Shown: positions 35,393 to 44,422 of the stretch, in pieces
Layout of the letters: the number at the start of each line of letters is the position of its first letter
Position numbering within the stretch: the first letter of the stretch is position 1
NCBI GenBank assembly: GCA_965237765.1
Contig: OZ250157.1
Location: 1,612,001 to 1,676,000 of the forward strand
DNA length: 64,000 bases
Reading direction: 5' to 3'
DNA from: WTGJ01 sp965237765
GTDB lineage: Bacteria > Chloroflexota > Anaerolineae > Aggregatilineales > Phototrophicaceae
The notes under the pieces: generated by a model
Databases searched by the model: none
Told to the model about the DNA's origin: nothing
Seen by the model: the letters and a program-made list of their open reading frames with translations, nothing else
Program-made: the position numbers and the translations under genes

Positions 35393-36922
35393 ATGGAACT
35401 CATCATTCTCATTGCCACCGCTCTGATTGCCCTCGCCCTTGGTTATGGCGCCAATATCGGTCTGCAACAATTGCAGGGCAACCGCCGCCGCCAGGAGCTG
35501 GAGAGTGAATTGGCCGCCCGCCAAATAGAAACGAACAAACTGGTGCTCGAAATCACCCATCAGGCCGAAACCCGCGCCAAGAAAACCCGCGACGATGTCG
35601 AGCGCAAAGCTGAGCGCGTTCGCCGAGATTTGGAACGTGAAGATGATCGCCTCCGCCGCCGCCGCGAAGACCTCGATCAGCGCATCGAGCGCCTCGAAAG
35701 CCGCGACAAGCTCCTCAACCAGCGCCAAGCTCGCCTGGATAAGCGCGAAACCATGCTCGTCGAATTGGAAGGGCAGCGCCAGGAAGAACTGCAGATCGTG
35801 GCGCGCATGACGCTGGAGGAGGCGCGCCAGGAGGTTCTCTCGCATGCCGAAGAAGGCGCGCGCAACGAGGTCGCCGGTATCCTGCGCCGGGTCGAGGCGA
35901 ATACACAGGCGGAAGCCGACCGCCGCGCCCGCGATATCATCTCCCTTGCTATTCAGCGCCTCGCTTCGGAGCACGTGAGCACGGTTGCCGTCAACGTCGT
36001 GCCTTTGCCAAGCGACGATATGAAAGGGCGCATCATCGGCCGCAACGGCCGCAACATCCGCGCGTTTGAGCTGGCGACGGGTGTCGATGTCATCGTTGAC
36101 GATACGCCGGATGCGGTCACCGTCTCAAGCTTTAACCCCGTCCGCCGCGAAATCGCCAAGCGTACGATGGTCAAATTGGTCAGCGACGGGCGCATCCAAC
36201 CCGCGCGCATCGAGCAATTGGTCGAAGATACCCGCGCGGAGGTAGATGCGGCCATCCGTGAAGAAGGCGAGCGCGCCGTTTTCGAGACGGGCATCCCTGG
36301 CTTGCATGACGAGGTGATCAAGATGCTCGGACGCTTGCGTTTCCGCACCAGCTACGGGCAAAACCAGCACGCGCATGCTATCGAGACCGCGCATATCGCC
36401 GGCATGTTGGCCGCCGAGCTCAAGGCCGATGTGAATATCGCCAAAGCGGGTGGCCTTTTGCATGACATTGGCAAGGCGTTCGACCACGAAATAGAAGGCA
36501 CGCACGCGGCCATCGGCGCCGCTTTCTGTGAGCGTTACCGCGTGCACCCCGTCATCGTTAACTGCATCGCCAGCCACCACCATGAATGTGAGCAAGAAAG
36601 CGTGGAAGCCGTGCTCGTCGAGGCGGCCGACGCGATCTCCGGCGCCCGTCCCGGCGCGCGGCGCGAAAGCCTCGAAGCCTATATCAAACGCGTCAAGACG
36701 CTGGAAGAAATCGCCTCCAGCTTCCCCGGCGTCGAGCATAGTTTCGCGCTGCAAGCGGGGCGCGAAGTGCGCATCATCGTCCGCTCGGGAGAAGTGGATG
36801 ACCTGACCGCCATGCAACTATCGCGCGATATCGCCCGCCGCATCGAGGAGATGATGCAATACCCTGGCCAGATCAAAGTGCACGTCATCCGCGAATTGCG
36901 CGCGGTCGATTACGCGAAATAG
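35393..36922 (+). CDS. rny: Ribonuclease Y
   Basis: The 509-aa protein has the full RNase Y architecture: an N-terminal membrane anchor (LIILIATALIALALGYGA), a long charged coiled coil (about 30-190), a KH domain with GRIIGRNGRNIR (about 213-224) and an HD domain with LLHDIGKAFDHE (about 350-361) that holds the metal-dependent endonuclease site. It initiates mRNA decay at the inner membrane. Length and order are normal for the family. Confidence 0.95.
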   Translation: MELIILIATALIALALGYGANIGLQQLQGNRRRQELESELAARQIETNKLVLEITHQAETRAKKTRDDVERKAERVRRDLEREDDRLRRRREDLDQRIERLESRDKLLNQRQARLDKRETMLVELEGQRQEELQIVARMTLEEARQEVLSHAEEGARNEVAGILRRVEANTQAEADRRARDIISLAIQRLASEHVSTVAVNVVPLPSDDMKGRIIGRNGRNIRAFELATGVDVIVDDTPDAVTVSSFNPVRREIAKRTMVKLVSDGRIQPARIEQLVEDTRAEVDAAIREEGERAVFETGIPGLHDEVIKMLGRLRFRTSYGQNQHAHAIETAHIAGMLAAELKADVNIAKAGGLLHDIGKAFDHEIEGTHAAIGAAFCERYRVHPVIVNCIASHHHECEQESVEAVLVEAADAISGARPGARRESLEAYIKRVKTLEEIASSFPGVEHSFALQAGREVRIIVRSGEVDDLTAMQLSRDIARRIEEMMQYPGQIKVHVIRELRAVDYAK

Positions 36923-36943
36923 GCGCCACCCGCGCGCATTCGC

Positions 36944-37921
36944 TCAAACGGCGTAGACTTCCTCGTTCACACAATGCGGCAAGCGCTCGCCGCGCAAGCC
37001 GGCCAACGCGTTTTCCGCGGCCATTGTGGCCATCTTCGCTCGCGTCGCCACGCTGGCGCTGCCCAGGTGCGGGATGACCAGGCAATTCGGCAGCGCCAGC
37101 AGCGGGTCATCCGGCGCGGGCGGCTCTGGCTCGGTTACGTCCAGCGCGGCAGCGGCGATCTGCCCGCTCGTCAGCGCTTCATAAAGCGCCGCGGGGTCCA
37201 CCACCGGCCCGCGCGCCGTGTTGATGAGGATGGCTGTGCGCTTCATCTGACGCAGGGCCGCGCCGTCGATGAGGTGGTGCGTCTCGGGGTTCAGCGGCGT
37301 ATGGATGGAGACGAAATCGCTCTCGCGCAGCAATTCAGCGAAAGGAACGCGCTCGGCGCCCAGGGCAGCGGCCGCCGCCGTATCGCTGCCGCCATGGTAG
37401 AGCAGGCGCATGCCGAAACCGCGCGCGCGCCGCGCCATCGCCTGTCCGATGCGCCCGAGGCCGACGATGCCCAGCGTCGATCCATAAACATCCTGCCCGA
37501 GCAGCAACTGCGGCTCCCAGGTCTGCCAGTGTCCCCCACGCACGTAATCCGCGCCCGCCACGATATGTCGCGCCGCCGCCAACAACAACGCGAAGGCCAT
37601 ATCAGCGCTCGTCTCCGTCAGCACCCCTGGCGTATTACCGACCGGGATGCCGCGCGCCGTCGCCGCCGCCACATCGATATTGTCATAGCCCACGGCCATG
37701 TTGGCGATGACGCACACATTCGGCGCAGCCTGCAACAATTCCTCGTCAACGCGCTCTGTGAGCAAAGGCAGCAGGGCGTCGACCGTCGCCGCGCCAGCGA
37801 GCAATTCCGCGCGCGTGGGCGGCTTCGGCCCCGGGAAGACTACCACCTCACAATGGCCGCGCAGAATATCGATCCCCGCGCTGGGGATCGGCCGGGTGAT
37901 GAAGATGCGGGGCAAGGACAT
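36944..37921 (-). CDS. D-2-hydroxyacid dehydrogenase (glyoxylate/hydroxypyruvate reductase-like)
   Basis: The 325-aa protein has the NAD-binding motif LGIVGLGRIGQAMARRARGF (about 148-167), the catalytic Arg region ILINTARGPVVD, Glu in ALDVTEPEPP and the final His in PHLGSA, all in the standard order for D-isomer 2-hydroxyacid dehydrogenases. The N-terminal half (MAVGYDNIDVAAATARGIPV) most resembles glyoxylate reductase (GyaR/GhrB type). GGGAGGAG lies before the ATG. It is convergent with rny. Confidence 0.9.
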   Translation of the reverse strand: MSLPRIFITRPIPSAGIDILRGHCEVVVFPGPKPPTRAELLAGAATVDALLPLLTERVDEELLQAAPNVCVIANMAVGYDNIDVAAATARGIPVGNTPGVLTETSADMAFALLLAAARHIVAGADYVRGGHWQTWEPQLLLGQDVYGSTLGIVGLGRIGQAMARRARGFGMRLLYHGGSDTAAAAALGAERVPFAELLRESDFVSIHTPLNPETHHLIDGAALRQMKRTAILINTARGPVVDPAALYEALTSGQIAAAALDVTEPEPPAPDDPLLALPNCLVIPHLGSASVATRAKMATMAAENALAGLRGERLPHCVNEEVYAV

Positions 37922-37996
37922 CGGGCGCTCCTCCCTGAGCCAATTTGGGCGAAACTGCTAACATAATAGCGTGTTTGCGATGGCCATAAGCTCCCG

Positions 37997-38962
37997 ATGA
38001 ACGCGCCCTATCCCCTATTGCTGGCGCCCTTGTTGTTACCGCGCGTCTGGGGCGGGTGCGATTTGACTCCAACGACTTCTCCCAAGAGCGAATCGCTGAC
38101 GGGACGCGACCCCGCGCCCATCGGTGAAGCCTGGGAGGTGCACGATGGCGTCACAGTGCGCAACGGCAGGCACGTCGGCCGCACGCTGGGCGCGCTGCTC
38201 CACGAAGACGCGGCCACCCTGCTCGGCCCGGATGTCGATGCCAGCGCCGGTTTCCCCCTGCTCATCAAGCGCCTCTCGGTGGCCGCCTGGCTCTCGCTGC
38301 AGGTGCACCCGGACGACGCGCAGGCCGCCTGCTTCGAAAACGCGCCACGTGGTAAGGAGGAAGCCTGGGTCATCCTCGCGCCGAAAGACGGCGAAGCGGA
38401 GTTCATTCTAGGCATGCGCGAGGGAGTTACGACGGCTGACCTGACGGCAGCTATCGCAACGCCCACTCGTTGGGATGGCTTGTTGCGGCGGGTTCGCGCA
38501 CGCGCGGGCGCAGTCTTACATGTCCCCCCGGGCACGGTGCACGCCATCGGCCCGGGCGTCACGCTCTACGAGGTGCAGCAGAATTGCGATATCACCTATC
38601 GCTTTTACGATTGGGGGCGGCTGGGTTTAGATGGCCGACCGCGCGCCCTGCAACCCGAACGCGCCCTCCAGGTCACTCGCCTTGACCATCGCCCAGTGCC
38701 GCGTTATCCGACGAGTGAAGAGGCCATCCTGCTCGAGACGGCGCATTTCCGCACGCAACGGCACCGAATCCGGGGTGAGCGGAGGTTGGATACCGGCGGG
38801 CGGCGTTGCCACGCGCTGACGTGCATCGCGGGTGAATTGCGGGTCGAAAGCGCGGCGGAAGCAGTCACGCTGCGGGCAGGCGAAAGCGCCCTCATACCGG
38901 CCGCCCTCGGCGAATATGATTTGTATGGCCAGGGCGTTGCCCTGCGTACGGAGCAACCGTAA
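37997..38962 (+). CDS. manA: Type I mannose-6-phosphate isomerase-like protein
   Basis: The 321-aa cupin enzyme begins with the ManA-type start PLLLPRVWGG and carries the zinc-site stretch LSLQVHPDDAQA (His near 99), the Glu of KEEAWVIL and the second-site HAIGPGVTLYEVQQNCDITYRFYDWGR. It interconverts mannose-6-phosphate and fructose-6-phosphate, with Zn bound by the Gln/His/Glu/His set. It is of the short ManA type common in Gram-positive and Chloroflexota genomes. It is transcribed divergently from the dehydrogenase gene. Confidence 0.85.
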   Translation: MNAPYPLLLAPLLLPRVWGGCDLTPTTSPKSESLTGRDPAPIGEAWEVHDGVTVRNGRHVGRTLGALLHEDAATLLGPDVDASAGFPLLIKRLSVAAWLSLQVHPDDAQAACFENAPRGKEEAWVILAPKDGEAEFILGMREGVTTADLTAAIATPTRWDGLLRRVRARAGAVLHVPPGTVHAIGPGVTLYEVQQNCDITYRFYDWGRLGLDGRPRALQPERALQVTRLDHRPVPRYPTSEEAILLETAHFRTQRHRIRGERRLDTGGRRCHALTCIAGELRVESAAEAVTLRAGESALIPAALGEYDLYGQGVALRTEQP

Positions 38963-38963
38963 T

Positions 38964-40244
38964 TTAGCCCGGCGCTTCCTCCAGGCTGGTAGCGAGTTGG
39001 CCCTCCGCCGGCCAGGTTTGGTCGGGGAAGGGGTCGCGCCCGCCGATCTTGTTGAGCAGGTAGCTGACGACGATGCGCGTCGAGCTGGCCAGCGGCGCGA
39101 TCAAGAAGGCGCCCATCAGCCCGCCCAGCGCCGCGCCCACGAAGACTGCGCAAATCACCACCGCCGTGGGCAATTTCAGCGCGTCCCCCAGGATCTTTGG
39201 CGAGAGGATGTTCCAGACGATCTGCGAGATGATGATATTCCCCAGCACCACCAACAGCGCCACGAAGATATGTGGCATATTGGGGAAGGCAGTCGAGCCG
39301 CTCAGAAAACCGGCCGCTACTTGCGGGATGAGGGCGATGAAGCCGCCGATCGTCGGGATGAAGACCAGGAAGCCCGTCAACACCGCGAAGAGCAGCGCGC
39401 CCGAGACGCCCGTGATCATGAGTTGGATATAGGTCAGCACCGCGACGATGAGCGCCAGCACGACTTGCCCGCGGAAGAACGCCCACCAGGTTTGCTGCAA
39501 TTGCGAGACGAGCAGGGCGATTTCACGGTGGTAGATTGGGTTCGTCAGCCGATAAAGCAGGTTGCGGTTGCGCGGCATATCCAACAGGATGAGCAAGGAT
39601 AGCAGCGAGCCCAACAACACCGACGTGAATAAGCCCGCTACGCCGCCTACGAATCGCGTGAGGAAATTCGTGATGCTTGACGCGACGTTGAAGAGTTGCC
39701 CCAATATCTCTTGCAGTGTGCTCGCGTCGATGGACGGAGGCGCGCCAGGTATTGCGCTGGTCTCCGCCGCTGTTTCCGGAAAGACGCCGCGCAATGGCTC
39801 GATGAGGGAGTTGATATCCAATGAGAGACCGAGAAGTTTGACATTATCCCATTCGGGCCGATGCTGCGCCAGGGCCGTCTGCAAATCGAGATAGCTTCCT
39901 TCGAAAGTATTCACGAGATTGTTGAAGCCCTTGACCGCTTCCGGGATGAGTAGGGTGACGGCCAGGGTGAGCGCCAGGCCGACCGCCACATAGAGCAGGA
40001 TGACGGCCACCACCCAGGGAAGGCGCGCGCGCGCTTGCAAGAACAACGCCGGTCGGTACATCAAGAAGGAGATGATGAAGCTGATGACCAGCATCGTCAG
40101 CACCGGCGAGAGCAAGGTCAGCGCCCATATGCCGAAGATGACCAGGCCGACGGTGACCAGGTAGCGCGTGGTGCGGTCCCATTGTGGGGAATACGGGGGA
40201 GGTGTCGTGCTGGTAGTTGTTTCATCCATCACATTGTCATCCAC
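38964..40244 (-). CDS. AI-2E family transporter (TqsA/PerM-like)
   Basis: The 426-aa membrane protein has the AI-2E layout: two N-terminal helices (YLVTVGLVIFGIWALTLLSPVL and following), a helix at ILLYVAVGLALTLAVTLLIPE, a long extramembrane stretch with VNTFEGSYLDLQTALAQHRPEW, and a C-terminal bundle including FIPTIGGFIALIPQV and LSPKILGDALKLP. Family members export small molecules or act as Na+/H+ antiporters. The start is uncertain between GTG at 40244 and ATG at 40229. Confidence 0.88.
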   Translation of the reverse strand: MDDNVMDETTTSTTPPPYSPQWDRTTRYLVTVGLVIFGIWALTLLSPVLTMLVISFIISFLMYRPALFLQARARLPWVVAVILLYVAVGLALTLAVTLLIPEAVKGFNNLVNTFEGSYLDLQTALAQHRPEWDNVKLLGLSLDINSLIEPLRGVFPETAAETSAIPGAPPSIDASTLQEILGQLFNVASSITNFLTRFVGGVAGLFTSVLLGSLLSLLILLDMPRNRNLLYRLTNPIYHREIALLVSQLQQTWWAFFRGQVVLALIVAVLTYIQLMITGVSGALLFAVLTGFLVFIPTIGGFIALIPQVAAGFLSGSTAFPNMPHIFVALLVVLGNIIISQIVWNILSPKILGDALKLPTAVVICAVFVGAALGGLMGAFLIAPLASSTRIVVSYLLNKIGGRDPFPDQTWPAEGQLATSLEEAPG

Positions 40245-40388
40245 GTTCTGGCTCTATTTCTAAAGCGAAGCGGCTGATTTCCGTACCAAAAACCGGTCGC
40301 TAAGAGTCCAACAAGAGAGCCGCAACACACAAAAAATCCTCTTTTACGCTAGTATAGGTTCATCTGGCACCGTTGCTAAGAGTATACT

Positions 40389-41616
40389 ATGGTAGCTTGC
40401 CCTCGCTTGCGTGAACAAGTATCCAGCCAGGAAGATTTCCGCCTGCATGCTTACGAATCTTATGCTCATATGCGGGAAGAACACCCCATCTACCCCAATC
40501 ACGAATAGAAACGGCTCCCGCAATTGGCTGGTTACGCGCCACGAAGACATCATCGCGTTAATCGATGATGAACGCTTGACCAAGAGTATCCTGAAGCTGG
40601 TGGGCGAAGATCAGGGATCAAAACTCAACGACGTCGAACAAATGTTGCTGAACAACTTGAACACCCTGGATCCACCCGATCACACCCGATTACGTAAACT
40701 GGTGCAAAAGGCCTTCTCACCACGTCTTGTCCAGTCCATGCGCCCGCGCACCCAGGCCATCGCCGACGCGCTGCTCGACGCCGTGCAGGACCAGGGTGGG
40801 ATGGAACTGATCGCGGATTACGCTTACCCTTTGCCTCACTAGGTGATCACCGAACTACTCGGTATACCGGCGGAAGACCGAGAACAATTCCTAAAGTGGA
40901 CCCGAGTTTTTGCTCACCCGCGGCAACCTCATGAAGAGCGGATGCAGGATTATCCCGAGATGAAAGCATTCCTCGCTTACTTGAAGGAGATCTGTGAACG
41001 ACGGCGCGAGGAACCGCTGGATGATCTGCTCAGCTCTCTGGTGAAAATCGAAGATTAGGGCAGACACTTGCGGGAAATTGAGCTGTATTCCATGTTGGTG
41101 CTGCTCATCGTCGCCGGGTACGAGACGACGGCCAACCTCATCGGCAACGGCGTCCTGGCCCTGATCCAAAATCCGAAACAGCTCGTAACGCTACGCAACA
41201 ATCCCTGGCTCATAGGCAGCACCGTCGAGGAGTTGCTGCGCTACGATTGTCCAATTGAGACCTCTCCAAACCGCTATGTGCTCGAGGATTTTACGTTCCA
41301 GGGTCAGCACATCACCCGCGGCGACTTTATCCAGCTGGTTCTCGGTAGCGCCAATCGTGATTCCGCCTGCTTCGGCCCGGATGCCGATGAGCTAAATATC
41401 ACACGTACCAATAACACACACCTTGCCTTTGGCCACGGCATACATTATTGCTTAGGCTCCGCGCTGGCGCGCATGGAGGGGGCGATCGCCATTGGAACTT
41501 TGTTGGAGCGCGCGCCTCAGTTTTGTTTGGCAGTGCCGATGGAGGAATTGCGAATTCGTCCCAGCATCTACGATTTCTTTCGCGGCTATCATGAAATCCC
41601 CATTCGCTGGGATTAG
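40389..41616 (+). pseudogene. Degraded cytochrome P450
   Basis: The sequence aligns along its whole length with the intact P450 just downstream, including the promoter region and the bases after the stop. It is broken by a frameshift near 40496 (after REEHPIYPNHE) and by in-frame TAG codons at 40840 (Gln in the intact copy) and 41056. The I-helix (AGYETTANL), ExxR (EELLRYD) and heme loop (FGHGIHYCLG) are still recognisable. It is a dead tandem copy, relatively recent given the good remaining similarity. Confidence 0.9.
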
Positions 41617-41839
41617 CGACGAGGGAAGCGATATATAACTCGCGCAAGCATTCTTGTACATTTCAACCAACATCGTTCCATCGAACCTGATGAAGGATTC
41701 GCGTTTCGCCACGTTGCCCATCGGCCGTGCAGCTACACTTTTTCATACCATTAAGTAAGGCGAATGGATCAGCAGGCCACACGAAAGCTACAATTTCCGC
41801 TACTATGGGCTCATTGGTAACAGTTGCCATGAATATACA

Positions 41840-43066
41840 ATGGTAAGCATACCCCGACTCCGCGAATACCTATCCAATGATGAAGACTTCCGCCGCTACG
41901 CTTACGAAGTCTACGCCAACATGCGTGAGGAGCAGCCGATCTACCCCATCATGCACAAAAATGGCTCCCGCAGCTGGCTCATCACCCGTCACGAAGATGT
42001 CCTCGCCGTGCTCAAGGATCCGCGCTTCACCAAGAATTACCTGCGGGTTGCCGACGACGAATACATATCGCAACTCACCGAAGTCGACAGATTCATGACG
42101 AACAACCTGCTCGCCCTGGATCCGCCCGACCATACTCGCCTGCGCGCCCTGGTGCAAAAGGCCTTCTCGCCGCGCCTCATCCGCGCCATGCGCCCGCGCA
42201 TCCAGGCCATCACCGATTCGTTGCTCGATGCTGTGCAAGACCAGGGGCAGATGGAGCTCATCGCCGATTACGCTTTCCCCTTACCCATCCAGGTCATCGC
42301 CGAGCTGCTCGGCATCCCCACAGAAGACAAAGAGAAGTTCCGGCACTGGTCGGGTATCGTGATCCGGCCGCACAGGACGAAGGAATCGCGGCTGGCGGAT
42401 GTGCCCGAGCTGCAGGCATTCCTCGCCTACCTCGCGGATATCAGCGAGCAGCGGCGCGAGGACCTGCGCGAGGACCTGCTCAGTGCCCTGGTGCAAGCCG
42501 AAGAAGCCGCTGACCGCCTGAGCGAAATCGAGCTGTATTCCATGCTGATGCTGCTCATCGTCGCCGGGCACGAGACGACCGTTAACCTCATCGGCAACGG
42601 TGTCGTCACCCTCATCCAATATCCTGAACAGCTCGCTCTATTGCGCGCCAACCCTTCGCTCATCGGCGCCGCCATCGAGGAGTTGCTGCGCTATGATAGC
42701 CCGGTCGAGAGCAGCACGGACCGCTTTGCCCTCGAGGACGTCACCATCGGTGGCCAGCATATCGCCCGTGGTGACCACGTTCTCGTCATCATCGCCAGCG
42801 CCAACCGCGACCGCGCGTCTTTTGGCGAAAAGGCCGATGATCTGGATATCATGCGCGCCGAAAACCCGCACGTCGCCTTTGGCCACGGCATCCATTACTG
42901 CCTCGGGGCGGCGCTGGCGCGGATGGAGGGAGCGATCGCCATCGGATCGTTGCTGGAGCGCGCGCCCAATGTGCGCCTCGCGCTGCCGATGGAAGAATTG
43001 TGCATCCGCCCCAGCGTTTCCGATCTGTTGCGCGGCTACCGCGAAATCCCCATTTGCTGGGATTAG
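41840..43066 (+). CDS. Cytochrome P450
   Basis: The 408-aa protein is a soluble bacterial P450: LDPPDHTRLRALVQKAFSPR (about 93-112, the C-helix region), the oxygen-binding I-helix motif AGHETTVNL, the ExxR pair in EELLRYDSP, and the heme loop FGHGIHYCLGAALARME with the thiolate ligand Cys354. Its length and motifs resemble the CYP107/109 type that hydroxylates fatty acids, terpenoids or antibiotics. No ferredoxin or reductase is adjacent. ccdA follows 20 bases after its stop, so it may head the transcript with ccdA and the two thioredoxin-like genes, though a functional link is not implied. Confidence 0.92.
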   Translation: MVSIPRLREYLSNDEDFRRYAYEVYANMREEQPIYPIMHKNGSRSWLITRHEDVLAVLKDPRFTKNYLRVADDEYISQLTEVDRFMTNNLLALDPPDHTRLRALVQKAFSPRLIRAMRPRIQAITDSLLDAVQDQGQMELIADYAFPLPIQVIAELLGIPTEDKEKFRHWSGIVIRPHRTKESRLADVPELQAFLAYLADISEQRREDLREDLLSALVQAEEAADRLSEIELYSMLMLLIVAGHETTVNLIGNGVVTLIQYPEQLALLRANPSLIGAAIEELLRYDSPVESSTDRFALEDVTIGGQHIARGDHVLVIIASANRDRASFGEKADDLDIMRAENPHVAFGHGIHYCLGAALARMEGAIAIGSLLERAPNVRLALPMEELCIRPSVSDLLRGYREIPICWD

Positions 43067-43086
43067 CGACGAAAGGAAAGTGGAAC

Positions 43087-43806
43087 ATGCTCGTGGATCA
43101 ATTCTTGCTCGGTTTCAGCAGCGGCGTTCCCGCCATCCTGACGAATATCTGCGTCCTGCCGCTTTACCCCGGCATGATCGCCTTCCTGTCCGGGCAATTG
43201 CGCGGCGAAGAGGATAACGACAAGGGCCAATTCGCGCGCTATAGCTACCTGCAAAGCGGCCTACTGGGCCTCATGGTCTTGCTCGGCGTGTTGACGCTGA
43301 TGCTGCTCATCGGGCTCATCTTCTGGGCGCTGAAAATGGCCACCTCCGATATCTTGCCGGTGCTGCTGCCGATCATCTATGGCCTGGTCATCCTGCTGGG
43401 CCTGCTCATGCTGCGCGGCAAAAACCCCTTCGCCTGGCTGACGCGGCTGGAAGCGCCAATTTTCCGCAATCCACTCATCACGGCTTATGCCTATGGCCTG
43501 GCGCTGGCGCCGATGACGCTGCCCTGCACCGGCCCTTACCTGACGGCCATCTTCGCCCTCAGCGCCGTCAGCAGCGCCTATGCCTTCGAACAGCTCATTT
43601 TCTTTCTTGGCTTTGGGCTGGGTTTTGGCTGGCCCTTGCTGGTCCTGCCCTTGTTGGCAACTTCCGCGCAACGCAGCCTGACGCGCGCCCTGGCGAAGCG
43701 CCACACCTTGCTCACGCGACTCGCGGGCGCCCTGTTGATCATCATCGGCATCGTCGGCCTGGCAATTGATTGGGTCGAGCCTTTTCTCATGATCGGGGTG
43801 ACCTAG
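43087..43806 (+). CDS. ccdA: CcdA-type transmembrane thiol:disulfide electron carrier
   Basis: The 239-aa protein has six membrane helices and both redox cysteines of the CcdA/DsbD-beta family: Cys22 in TNICVLPLYPG and Cys147 in TLPCTGPYL. Such proteins take electrons from cytoplasmic thioredoxin and pass them to thioredoxin-like proteins on the outer face of the membrane. The two genes directly downstream encode exactly such partners, as lipoproteins with a WUxxC site. The ATG has AAGGAAAG upstream; the longer open frame lies inside the P450 gene. The next gene starts 16 bases after its stop. Confidence 0.9.
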   Translation: MLVDQFLLGFSSGVPAILTNICVLPLYPGMIAFLSGQLRGEEDNDKGQFARYSYLQSGLLGLMVLLGVLTLMLLIGLIFWALKMATSDILPVLLPIIYGLVILLGLLMLRGKNPFAWLTRLEAPIFRNPLITAYAYGLALAPMTLPCTGPYLTAIFALSAVSSAYAFEQLIFFLGFGLGFGWPLLVLPLLATSAQRSLTRALAKRHTLLTRLAGALLIIIGIVGLAIDWVEPFLMIGVT

Positions 43807-43822
43807 ACGGGGAGGACAAAAC

Positions 43823-44368
43823 ATGTGGAAGTTAATGCGAACGACCTACCTGTTGCTCTCGGCATTGGTGCTGGCGGCTTGCGGTGGCGTGGAAGAAACA
43901 TCCAGCGGCCCGCCCGCATCTGACACGGACGCGCCTTCGCTGCTCAACATCCCGTTCGACGATGTGCGCACAGGTGAAACCTTCACGATCGCCGATTACG
44001 CCGGCCAGACCGTCTTCATTGAGCCCATGGCCACCTGGTGAAGCAATTGCTTTAGCCAGCAGCGCCGTGTGCGCGACGCCTACGACCAAATCACCAGTGA
44101 GGGTTACATTGTCCTCGGCTTTAGCGTGGAGATGAATATCTCCAACGCGCAACTGGCAGAATACGCTGATCGGCACAGTTTTTCCTGGCGTTTTGCCATA
44201 GCGTCGGAGGAATTCCTGGCTGCCCTGGTCGCCCAATTCGACAGCCGCGCCATCGTGCCGCCCAGCACACCCCATTTCATCGTCGCATCATCGGGCAGCC
44301 TCGGACCCTTGCGACTCGGCCAGCATAGCGCCAGCCAGATCCTGGAAGAATTGCGCGCGGCCGGGTAA
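43823..44368 (+). CDS. Predicted selenoprotein: TlpA/ResA-like thioredoxin lipoprotein 1 (Sec73)
   Basis: Read through one in-frame TGA, the gene gives a 181-aa protein. It has a lipoprotein signal (LLLSALVLAAC, lipid on the Cys), a short Ser/Pro/Asp linker and a thioredoxin fold of the TlpA/ResA type. The active site reads ATW-U-SNC: the TGA is residue 73, exactly the nucleophilic cysteine of WCxxC, and Cys76 is the resolving residue. Downstream the fold continues normally (FSQQRRVRDAYDQI, the cis-Pro region VPPSTPHFIV and a final strand GPLRLG). GGGGAGGAC precedes the ATG. It should reduce disulfides or peroxides outside the membrane, with electrons from CcdA. If UGA is not decoded, the product would be a 72-residue fragment without function. 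Confidence 0.82.
44039..44041 (+). other. In-frame UGA, predicted selenocysteine codon (gene 1)
   Basis: The codons read Ala-Thr-Trp-UGA-Ser-Asn-Cys. The position equals the first cysteine of thioredoxin-type WCxxC sites, and the frame stays open for 108 further codons with conserved sequence. Confidence 0.8.
44062..44074 (+). promoter_or_regulatory. Candidate bacterial SECIS hairpin (gene 1)
   Basis: The stem GCGC/GCGC with loop CGUGU begins 20 bases after the UGA. The loop has G in its second position, as is usual in bacterial SECIS elements bound by SelB. It lies in a stretch identical to the second gene, CAGCAGCGCCGTGTGCGCGA. The lower stem is weaker than in gene 2. Confidence 0.55.
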
Positions 44369-44374
44369 ATTTGC

Positions 44375-44396
44375 GGGCGAATCGCCCCATTTTCTG
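44375..44396 (+). terminator. Short hairpin between the two selenoprotein genes
   Basis: GGGCG-AAT-CGCCC is followed by CATTTTC. It is a weak attenuator or partial terminator that may lower expression of the second gene. Confidence 0.35.
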
Positions 44397-44422
44397 CTAT
44401 CATGAGCGTGGGTTAGGGGAAT

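Noticed and set aside
40389..41616. In-frame UAG codons read as pyrrolysine in the first P450
   Set aside because: The gene also has a frameshift, and the UAG sites match unremarkable residues of the intact copy. It is a pseudogene.
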